Below, piece by piece: positions 6,649-12,172 of a DNA stretch of 12,172 nucleotides (positions are counted from its first letter, which is position 1; every line of letters begins with the position of its first letter). The position numbers and the translations under genes are program-made. The notes under the pieces are model-generated. The model ran no database searches, was not told the DNA's origin, and saw nothing but the letters and a program-made list of their open reading frames with translations. Location of the stretch: the NCBI GenBank assembly GCA_018647025.1, contig JABGTQ010000206.1, positions 1-12,172 on the forward strand, given 5' to 3'. This stretch comes from Nitrospina sp. (GTDB lineage: Bacteria > Nitrospinota > Nitrospinia > Nitrospinales > VA-1).

Positions 6649-6783
6649 TCTGAGTGATTTGTTACAAGCTTAATAGCAATGAGTTTATTATAAATTCAAA
6701 GAATCCCTTCCTTCAAAATATATTCAATACAGCTACGTATCGAGCAGATCAGCACTTCCAATTCTAATAGAACGAATACATAT

Positions 6784-6813
6784 TTGAACCTTTTTAAATA
6801 GTGCAAATATAAG
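6784..6813 (+). promoter_or_regulatory. Candidate sigma70-type promoter for the 76-residue ORF
   Basis: TTGAAC (6784-6789) and TATAAG (6808-6813) are separated by 18 bases. Matches to consensus are four of six and five of six. It would give a leader of about 110 bases before the ATG at 6932. AT-rich sequence makes chance matches common. Confidence 0.35.
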
Positions 6814-6917
6814 ATTAAATACATCTAATTTAATTTAAGTCATTATTATTAATAAATAACCAAAGTAATTGTCCCGTCAATACAGAAGTAGCGTTGGATT
6901 TAAACACCTTATTAATG

Positions 6918-6924
6918 AAAGGAG
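6918..6924 (+). promoter_or_regulatory. Ribosome binding site that fixes the start at 6932
   Basis: AAAGGAG lies seven bases before the ATG at 6932, a near-perfect Shine-Dalgarno. It argues against the longer reading from a TTG at 6869, which has none. Confidence 0.85.
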
Positions 6925-6931
6925 TCCTATC

Positions 6932-7162
6932 ATGACATTAGATGGCGAAATTACTGAAATCACAAGCCCACCCAACAAAGCTGATCGTTTTAGGGGTATC
7001 ACTATTTGGGTCCCTGCAACAGAGGAGCACACCGAGATAACTTTACCGGTTGAGGATTTTAAAAAGGCAGGGCTTGCTGAAGGCGACCAAATCGCAATCA
7101 AATTAGAAAAAAAATTCGACATAGATGCAATGGCACAAGACCTCTTCAAAGGAAAGTTATAG
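6932..7162 (+). CDS. Small protein of unknown function, 76 residues
   Basis: I do not recognise a family. The strong ribosome binding site and the balanced, mostly hydrophilic composition show a real gene. There is no signal peptide or membrane segment, so it should be cytoplasmic. The sequence alternates charged and beta-branched residues (GITIWVPATE, TEITLPVEDF), then GLAEGDQIAIKLEKKF, and ends in a short amphipathic helix (DIDAMAQDLFKG). The GLxEGDxIxIKL segment is reminiscent of small beta-barrel folds such as TOBE or AbrB-like swapped hairpins, where a glycine turn precedes a strand, but this is a resemblance by eye only. An ORF fully overlaps it on the other strand, but lacks a comparable start signal. 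It is followed by thiL 110 bases downstream; a shared transcript is possible. Confidence 0.8.
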   Translation: MTLDGEITEITSPPNKADRFRGITIWVPATEEHTEITLPVEDFKKAGLAEGDQIAIKLEKKFDIDAMAQDLFKGKL

Positions 7163-7164
7163 AA

Positions 7165-7265
7165 ATTCACTTGGTTAAATATAATTTTTATATCCAGTTG
7201 TTTTAAAATTGCTACATGTTTCTAAATTTATATGAAATCAATTTTAAGTGAATCTCCAAAGATTC
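7165..7265 (+). promoter_or_regulatory. Overlapping inverted repeats in the thiL leader
   Basis: ATTCACTT (7165-7172) and AAGTGAAT (7246-7253) are a perfect 8-bp inverted pair enclosing 73 bases. GAATCT (7250-7255) and AGATTC (7260-7265) form a compact 6-bp hairpin with a 4-base loop, ending seven bases before the thiL ATG. The two structures share 7250-7253 and exclude each other, and the small hairpin covers where a Shine-Dalgarno would be. No TPP riboswitch consensus is present. Confidence 0.3.
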
Positions 7266-7272
7266 TACAAAT

Positions 7273-8301
7273 ATGAAAAAAACAACCCAATTGAAACAGT
7301 TGGGTGAGTTTGGACTGATTGAACGCCTTCGTTCAAAACTTAATACCCACTCACCACGGATAAAAAAAGGGATCGGAGATGATTCCGCAGTTTTTTCAAC
7401 ACATCCAAATAAGTTACAGCTGACATCAACAGACGCACTCATAGAAACCATCCATTTTGATTTAAAAACAATTTCTCCAATTCAGTTAGGACATAAGGCT
7501 ATAGCCGTAAACATAAGTGACATAGCGGCAATGGGAGGCACCCCATACTTGGCACTTATTTCATTAGCATTCCCCTCATCCACATCCACCAAATTTATTG
7601 ACAAACTATACTCAGGGTTTCAAACAATATGTGATTCAAATAAAATAGAATTAGTGGGTGGCGATACCGTAGCCTCTCCCAAACATTTGTTCATCAACGT
7701 ATGTATTGTGGGTGAGGCTTTTAAAGATAGAGTCTTTTATAGAACAGGAGCAAAACCAGGTGATCAAATTTTTGTTACAGGCAACTTAGGTGATTCTGCT
7801 ATGGGCCTCAAAATTTTAAGGGAAAAAATTAAAAAATCAGGATCTATAAAACACAAAAATACACTTGTAAAAAAACATTTGGAGCCAATCCCTCGAGTAA
7901 AGGAATCTAGCCTGCTAGCCAGATCGAAACTAAAAATAACATCGATGATTGATATAAGCGATGGCCTAACTCAAGACTTAGGTCACCTTTCTACCGAAAA
8001 TAATCTTGGAGCAAATCTTTACGAAGACAGACTCCCTGCTTCTAAAGCTTTATTAAATGTTTGTTTTCAAAAAAAATATAATCCAATTGATTGGATCTTA
8101 CAAGGTGGAGAGGATTATGAATTGCTGTTTACAATAAAGCCAGAAGATGTTAAAAAATTAGAGAAATTATTTTTAAAGGCTAATGTCTTTGTATCCCATA
8201 TTGGGGAAATCACCAAATCTCCAAAAAAAATAATCTTGATAACGGGAAATGGTAGCAAAGTTCCCCTTAGAGTAGCGACGGGGTTCAATCACTTCAAGTA
8301 A
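7273..8301 (+). CDS. thiL: Thiamine-monophosphate kinase
   Basis: ThiL phosphorylates thiamine monophosphate with ATP to make thiamine diphosphate, the last step of de novo synthesis, in the cytoplasm. The 342-residue length is typical. Diagnostic motifs of the PurM-like/ThiL fold appear in order: GEFGLIERL (11-19), GIGDDSAV (33-40), TDALIETIHF (53-62), NISDIAAMG (80-88), GGDT (129-132), TGAKPGDQIFVTG (158-170), IDISDGLTQDLGHL (226-239), QGGEDYELLFT (277-287) and the closing GFNHF (337-341). The acidic residues of the GDD, SD, GGDT and SDG motifs, which bind Mg and ATP, are all retained. ATG at 7273 has no clear Shine-Dalgarno, and a small hairpin sits just upstream. No other thiamine genes are in the window. 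Confidence 0.96.
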   Translation: MKKTTQLKQLGEFGLIERLRSKLNTHSPRIKKGIGDDSAVFSTHPNKLQLTSTDALIETIHFDLKTISPIQLGHKAIAVNISDIAAMGGTPYLALISLAFPSSTSTKFIDKLYSGFQTICDSNKIELVGGDTVASPKHLFINVCIVGEAFKDRVFYRTGAKPGDQIFVTGNLGDSAMGLKILREKIKKSGSIKHKNTLVKKHLEPIPRVKESSLLARSKLKITSMIDISDGLTQDLGHLSTENNLGANLYEDRLPASKALLNVCFQKKYNPIDWILQGGEDYELLFTIKPEDVKKLEKLFLKANVFVSHIGEITKSPKKIILITGNGSKVPLRVATGFNHFK

Positions 8302-8389
8302 AAGTAACGATAGCGACCTTGTCATATAAATTGAAATACACCCACCAAATTAAGTTTAATGATTTAGTTTTAAAAACGTCGGTCATATT

Positions 8390-8394
8390 AGGAG
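8390..8394 (+). promoter_or_regulatory. Shine-Dalgarno of the first CNNM/CorC gene
   Basis: AGGAG precedes the TTG at 8407 by 12 bases, longer than ideal. An in-frame TAG at 8389-8391 rules out any upstream extension, so TTG is the first standard start. An ATC codon at 8404 sits at a better 9-base spacing but would be a very rare start. Confidence 0.55.
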
Positions 8395-8406
8395 CCGGCT
8401 AACATC

Positions 8407-9705
8407 TTGGACGAGTCTATATTACCGCATATACTTCTTCTAACAGTCCTTCTTGTTTTTTCAGCTTTTTTTTCTGCCTGTGAAGCAGCTTTTTTCTCTC
8501 TCACATCATTTCAACTAAAAGAATTAAAAGAAGAGAAGGGGCGCTGGGGACTCGCCGCAAATGATCTTCTTGAAAAACCAAGAGAATTACTCATAACCAT
8601 TTATATTGGAAACGAGCTGGTAAATATTGGCGTATCCGTTATCACGACATCTATTTTCATAAATCAATTTGGAAATTTTGGTATCGGGATTGCGATTGGA
8701 GTGGGAACCTTTCTTTTACTTGTCTTTGGAGAAATTATTCCAAAAACTCTATCGCTACAATTTCCTCAAACTTATGCTATTTCAGCCGCATACCCTCTTA
8801 GATTTTTCGCCTTACTAGTAAGACCAATACAATCAGCTCTCACATTAATCGCAGAAAAATTTATCTTATTTACAGGATTTACCTTTAGTAAAGATAAAAA
8901 AACCGCAATCACTAATGATGAGTTTCGTACAATGGTTCAAGTGGGTGAAGGCGAAGGCGTAATTGATTCGGAGGAAAGCGAACTCATCCATAACGTTATA
9001 AAATTTGGAGAAACAACTGCGGCAGAAGTTATGACACCTAAAATAGATATGTTTACATTATCTATTGATGACAAACTTGAAGATATCCTACCGCGTATTA
9101 TAGAAAATTTTTATTCACGCGTACCCGTTTTTGATAGTGATGGTGAAAGCTTTGCGGGAATTTTATTTACCAAGGATTTAAACAAATTAAAGAATTTACC
9201 TTCTGAAAAATTTAGCCTCAAAAGTGTATTGCGCCCCTTCCTTTCGATTCCACAGACAAAAAAAATCAAAGAACTTCTACAGGAATTTAAAAAAAGAAAA
9301 CGCCACATAGCTGCTGTCTTAGACGAGTACGGTAGCATCTGTGGATTAGTTACTCTGGAAGATATTTTAGAAGAACTCGTTGGTGAAATTGATAGTGAAA
9401 TGCGCCTTGAAGAAAACCCTTTAGTCAAAATTGATGATAATAGTTTTCGTCTTCTAGCAACCTACCCGGTTGATGAGTTCAACACTCATTTCCAAACTCA
9501 GATTTCCGAAGAAGAATACGACACAGTTGGTGGTTTTGTTTTTGGTCTTTTTGGCAGAATACCAAGGTCAGGCGAGGCAATAGCTCACGAAAATTTAAAA
9601 TTCAGAGTTGAAAAAATGAAGGGAGCTCGAATATTAAATCTTCATTTAACTGTTATAAGTAAAATTACTAACAATGATCAAAAAAAGGTTGTGGAAAAAA
9701 CATAA
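8407..9705 (+). CDS. CNNM/CorC (HlyC/CorC) family membrane protein, first of tandem pair
   Basis: Members of this family are linked to Mg2+ and other divalent cation transport or efflux. The 432 residues show a DUF21/CNNM membrane domain (about 5-160), with FFSACEAAFFSL (21-32) at its start and FGEIIPKT (107-114) as the family hallmark. A linker helix follows, then a CBS-domain pair (about 205-330) with MTPKIDMF (209-216), SRVPVFD (237-243) and LDEYGSICGLVTLEDILEE (305-323). A CorC_HlyC C-terminal domain (about 338-418) ends the protein. CBS domains usually bind adenine nucleotides, and the last domain is thought to be regulatory. The start is TTG. The stop codon overlaps the ATG of the next gene by one base (TAATG), so the pair is translationally coupled. 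The E. coli name corC should not be transferred with confidence, since that protein lacks DUF21. Confidence 0.93.
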   Translation: MDESILPHILLLTVLLVFSAFFSACEAAFFSLTSFQLKELKEEKGRWGLAANDLLEKPRELLITIYIGNELVNIGVSVITTSIFINQFGNFGIGIAIGVGTFLLLVFGEIIPKTLSLQFPQTYAISAAYPLRFFALLVRPIQSALTLIAEKFILFTGFTFSKDKKTAITNDEFRTMVQVGEGEGVIDSEESELIHNVIKFGETTAAEVMTPKIDMFTLSIDDKLEDILPRIIENFYSRVPVFDSDGESFAGILFTKDLNKLKNLPSEKFSLKSVLRPFLSIPQTKKIKELLQEFKKRKRHIAAVLDEYGSICGLVTLEDILEELVGEIDSEMRLEENPLVKIDDNSFRLLATYPVDEFNTHFQTQISEEEYDTVGGFVFGLFGRIPRSGEAIAHENLKFRVEKMKGARILNLHLTVISKITNNDQKKVVEKT

Positions 9706-10976
9706 TGGCCCTTACAACCACCTTAATTTTAATTGGAAGCTTTATTCTCATGGAAGCTTTTTTTTCTGGATCAGAAATTGGCATGATTGCCATTAACCGG
9801 ATCAAAATGAAAAAGAAAGCTGACGAAGGAAATGGCTCTGCCCAAATTGTTCTTGATTTATTGAATACACCAGAAAAACTATTTGCCACCACGTCACTCG
9901 GAACTAACCTTGCTGTCGTTTCTAGTACTTCTATTTTTACAGCTTATATGGTGACGAATATGGGACCAAAGGGCGAACTAATGGCCATGGTTATCCTTTC
10001 ACCTATCATTCTATTTGCAGGAGAAATTGTTCCAAAGATAATTCTACAAAACCGCGCCGATGTTATCATGCCATTCTTGATTAGACCTCTAAACGTAAGT
10101 CTAGGACTATTATCCCCTATCATAAGTTTCTTCACCGGTATTTCTAATTTTGTTACTTACAAGTTAATTCGGTTGCCAAAGGAGGACAAAAAGTCATTTA
10201 GCCGTGATCAAATTCTACAAGTTCTTAGTTTAGACTCACAAACAATCGCTCTGGATGCCGCCGAGAGAACTATGATCCATAAAATTTTTAATTTTGGAGA
10301 AATTACTGTCGATCAGTGCTTGGTGCCGCTCGTCCAACTTATAGCTATTCGTGATGATTCAACTATAAAAGAAGCGCACCAGCTTGCAGTTGAGACAGGT
10401 TTGTCAAGGTTTCCAATCTTTCACGAGAGAATGCATAACATAATTGGCATTCTGAATACTTTTGATCTATTAAACCAGACTATAGACGACTCACCTCTAA
10501 CCCACCTTATCCGACCTGCGCATTACATTCCTCCTAATAAGAAAATTGACGACCTCCTTAAGGAGCTACAAAAAAGAGGTTTACATATGGGAGTGGTAGT
10601 AGATGAGTATGGTGGTTGTATTGGGCTTACAACAGTAGAGGATTTACTTGAAGAAATTGTAGGAGAAATCGAAGACGAATACGACAAACCAGAACAAAAG
10701 TTTCAGCCATATCCTGGGGGTGGTTATATCATCGATGGAGAAATGGAAATAGATGCGATCAACGAAACTATCAAACTTAACCTACCTACGGGGGATTATG
10801 AAACTCTTGCTGGATTAATTTTGAATCGGTTGGAAACGATCCCCCAAACTGGCGAACAAATCACCGTAGAAGATGTCCGACTGACGGTAAAAGAAACTAG
10901 TCGACGAAAAATCCAATCAATTATCGCAATCAAAGTCATCCCCGAAAAAACCCCAAAGGACTTAGCGATAGACTAA
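9705..10976 (+). CDS. CNNM/CorC (HlyC/CorC) family membrane protein, second of tandem pair
   Basis: A 423-residue paralogue of the preceding protein with the same order: DUF21 membrane domain (about 1-155) with [17 protein letters not shown] (19-35), [11 protein letters not shown] (65-75) and FAGEIVPK (104-111); CBS pair (about 203-325) with [17 protein letters not shown] (234-250) and [19 protein letters not shown] (299-317); and a CorC_HlyC C-terminal domain (about 335-412) with [11 protein letters not shown] (363-373). It is clearly diverged from its neighbour in the membrane half and more alike in the CBS core, so it is not a recent duplication. Translation probably depends on coupling through the shared TAATG, because only a weak purine-rich stretch precedes its ATG. 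Two membrane subunits made from one message suggest a heteromer, which is inference. The convergent DjlA-like gene ends nine bases after it, with no visible terminator between them. Confidence 0.93.
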   Translation: MALTTTLILIGSFILMEAFFSGSEIGMIAINRIKMKKKADEGNGSAQIVLDLLNTPEKLFATTSLGTNLAVVSSTSIFTAYMVTNMGPKGELMAMVILSPIILFAGEIVPKIILQNRADVIMPFLIRPLNVSLGLLSPIISFFTGISNFVTYKLIRLPKEDKKSFSRDQILQVLSLDSQTIALDAAERTMIHKIFNFGEITVDQCLVPLVQLIAIRDDSTIKEAHQLAVETGLSRFPIFHERMHNIIGILNTFDLLNQTIDDSPLTHLIRPAHYIPPNKKIDDLLKELQKRGLHMGVVVDEYGGCIGLTTVEDLLEEIVGEIEDEYDKPEQKFQPYPGGGYIIDGEMEIDAINETIKLNLPTGDYETLAGLILNRLETIPQTGEQITVEDVRLTVKETSRRKIQSIIAIKVIPEKTPKDLAID

Positions 10977-10985
10977 AACCATCGG

Positions 10986-11708
10986 CTAAACAGTTATCTT
11001 GCCCTCTAATTCTTTATAGGCTTCAATAATTTCTAAAAATTTGAGATGAGATTCCTGTGCCTGTTCTTCTCCAAGGTGGGCAGTTTTATCAGGATGATAT
11101 TCCATTAACATTTGGTGGTATGCTTTTTTTATTACATCATGGGGTGCTTTGGAGGAGACACCTAGGATAGTATAGGGTGTTTTTAAAGCAACAAGGTAAT
11201 ACTTGTCTCGGATTAAATCGTGCTGATCATATGACAAACCTAAAAGTTTTGATAACTTATTTAATTCATTCTGAACGACCTCACTTAATTTACCTTCAGC
11301 CAAAGCAACCTTATAAGCCAATGCAAGTAAAAGAGAAGTATAATGATTATTACAAGCTTTACAGTATTGCTTAACAATTAGATTTAAATCGGGGTTTACC
11401 TTCTGCGTTTCATCAACAACATTATCGATGAAGCTAAGTTCGCTAGCAGAATAACTAAGATTTTTTTGGAAAAATATTTTTATTGCCGTTCGAGAATGAG
11501 GTTTTACAATTCCACGAATCATCGATATTTTTGTCATTACAACCGCAATACAAGTAACAAAAACTCCTTTATCATTAAGTCCCGGAAGAGATTTATTTAT
11601 TTTATTCTTGAGTTTCTTAGTAACAATATGCTGCAATGCACCACCAATAACAGCTCCCATTGGACCGCCACGCAAAAAACCCATACCAGCTCCAACAACC
11701 CAAGACAT
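10986..11708 (-). CDS. DjlA-like co-chaperone: TerB-like domain plus C-terminal J domain
   Basis: J-domain proteins stimulate the ATPase of DnaK; DjlA types are membrane-anchored and have TerB in the middle. This 240-residue protein ends in a J domain (about 177-236) with TPYTILGVSSKAPHDVIKKA (177-196) and the essential HPD at 205-207 (YHPDK). A mostly helical, TerB-like segment covers about 45-170, with ALAYKVALAEGKLSE (129-143) matching the conserved acidic-helix region. The N-terminus is glycine-rich (1-27: VVGAGMGFLRGGPMGAVIGG), which is weaker than a normal transmembrane helix but could be a membrane-associating glycine zipper. The length is close to E. coli DjlA (about 270 residues). 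ATG at 11708 has AAGGGGGT about eight bases upstream. It converges with the CNNM pair and diverges from the Dabb gene. Confidence 0.85.
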   Translation of the reverse strand: MSWVVGAGMGFLRGGPMGAVIGGALQHIVTKKLKNKINKSLPGLNDKGVFVTCIAVVMTKISMIRGIVKPHSRTAIKIFFQKNLSYSASELSFIDNVVDETQKVNPDLNLIVKQYCKACNNHYTSLLLALAYKVALAEGKLSEVVQNELNKLSKLLGLSYDQHDLIRDKYYLVALKTPYTILGVSSKAPHDVIKKAYHQMLMEYHPDKTAHLGEEQAQESHLKFLEIIEAYKELEGKITV

Positions 11709-11911
11709 CTAGAATTACCCCCTTCAATGATATAAAAATCTAAAAAAACTCTTAACAATTAATTAAACAAAGTCTAACAAAGGGTTACTTTTATTAAGGA
11801 CAGAAAATATATTATCTGTATTAAGGGAAAAAATAAGCTATACAAGCTCATGATAACAAGAGCTGAGTCTTAATAATAATTAATTTAACTAAAGTTTAGA
11901 AAGGAATTCAT
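11709..11911. promoter_or_regulatory. Divergent intergenic region between DjlA-like and Dabb genes
   Basis: This 203-base AT-rich gap must hold both promoters. TATTAAGG occurs twice in direct orientation (11792-11799 and 11819-11826). Between the copies lies the inverted pair ACAGA/TCTGT (11800-11804, 11815-11819). AGCTC/GAGCT (11845-11849, 11860-11864) is another small inverted pair. These could be operator sites, but none matches a regulator I know. Confidence 0.3.
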
Positions 11912-12172
11912 ATGATAAAACATATTGTGATGTTTAAGTTATTAAACAAAAATAAAGAAAATACAGAAAAAGTTGTTACAGCATTAAAAACACTTGAAAG
12001 GAATATCGACGTCCTTTACTCTGCAGAAATTGGAGTTAACTTTAACAAATCTGATAGAAATTACGATATCGTACTGATAGCAAAATTTAAGAATCATAAT
12101 ACTCTTAAGACTTATGAAACTCACCCTAAGCATCTTCCTGTTGTTGAAACCGTGCGCTCACTTTGCTCAGGA
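11912..12172 (+). CDS. Dabb (stress-responsive alpha-beta barrel) domain protein, 5' part
   Basis: The 87 visible codons are open to the right edge; Dabb proteins are usually about 95-105 residues, so only a few residues are missing if it is a single domain. The opening MIKHIVMFKL is the family's first strand. YDIVLIAKFKNHNTLKTYET (51-70) and HPKHLPVVETV (71-81) carry the conserved Y-D, F, Y and H-P-x-H positions of this dimeric ferredoxin-like barrel. The fold is cytoplasmic, and most members have no assigned reaction; some act in aromatic polyketide or plant-type olivetolic acid cyclisation and others are stress-induced. The start ATG at 11912 has AAGGA (11901-11905) six bases upstream, which settles the reading. 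Confidence 0.88.
   Translation, partial: MIKHIVMFKLLNKNKENTEKVVTALKTLERNIDVLYSAEIGVNFNKSDRNYDIVLIAKFKNHNTLKTYETHPKHLPVVETVRSLCSG

Larger units (their letters stand above)
6649..6931. other. Intergenic region before the 76-residue ORF
   Basis: An AT-rich gap of 283 bases. Apart from the candidate promoter at 6784-6813 and the ribosome binding site at 6918-6924, I see no ORF, hairpin terminator or repeat worth naming. Confidence 0.5.

Noticed and set aside
6877..7170. 97-codon minus-strand ORF over the small unknown gene
   Set aside because: The plus-strand gene has a near-perfect ribosome binding site and a more natural composition; the reverse reading has neither.
7163..7272. TPP riboswitch before thiL
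   Set aside because: The conserved CUGAGA and the other thi-box elements are absent, and the gap is short.
10977..10985. Bidirectional terminator between the convergent CNNM and DjlA-like genes
   Set aside because: Only nine bases separate the stops, and no GC-rich hairpin with a T-run is seen on either side.
11466..11735. 89-codon plus-strand ORF
   Set aside because: It is antisense to the DjlA-like gene and its translation is low-complexity (Asn, His, Ser, Tyr rich) without domain features.

Overview
The window is an AT-rich stretch of ordinary-looking chromosome from a Gram-negative bacterium. Sec-type signal peptides, a periplasmic HtrA protease, a large exported multicopper oxidase and a DjlA-like co-chaperone all point to a periplasm. 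The gene mix would fit a marine Nitrospinota, deltaproteobacterial or related lineage, but nothing here fixes the phylum. I saw no tRNA, rRNA, CRISPR array, insertion sequence, integrase or phage gene.

Layout. On the minus strand, positions 1-1026 hold the N-terminal 342 residues of a secreted multicopper-oxidase-like protein that runs off the left edge. Upstream of it, on the same strand, is a DegP/DegQ-type protease (1174-2526). A 368-base divergent intergenic region with several inverted repeats follows. It leads into cysH, a [4Fe-4S] assimilatory APS reductase (2895-3584). A lone EcfT/CbiQ-like membrane protein (3625-4302, minus) converges on cysH. Divergent from it is a tightly overlapping pair: a YedJ-like HD-domain hydrolase (4401-5054) and a non-canonical sirtuin (5041-5862).

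The right half carries single genes and one pair. These are an exported DUF1566 (Lcl C-terminal) protein (5998-6648), a 76-residue protein of unknown function with a perfect ribosome binding site (6932-7162), and thiL, thiamine-monophosphate kinase (7273-8301). Then comes a tandem pair of CNNM/CorC-type membrane proteins overlapping by one base (8407-9705, 9705-10976). A DjlA-like TerB plus J-domain protein (10986-11708, minus) converges on that pair. The start of a Dabb-domain protein (11912 to the right edge) diverges from it.

How they work together. There is no single pathway. Housekeeping roles are sulfate assimilation (cysH), thiamine diphosphate synthesis (thiL), envelope protein quality control (DegP, DjlA-like) and divalent cation or membrane homeostasis (the CNNM pair). 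The items most worth a second look are: the multicopper oxidase, whose visible cupredoxin domain lacks the expected copper-ligand histidine pairs; the translationally coupled HD hydrolase and variant sirtuin; an orphan EcfT-like protein with weak coupling motifs; and two leaders (cysH, thiL) where inverted repeats offer mutually exclusive RNA folds. I did not find convincing evidence of a wholly new multi-gene system.
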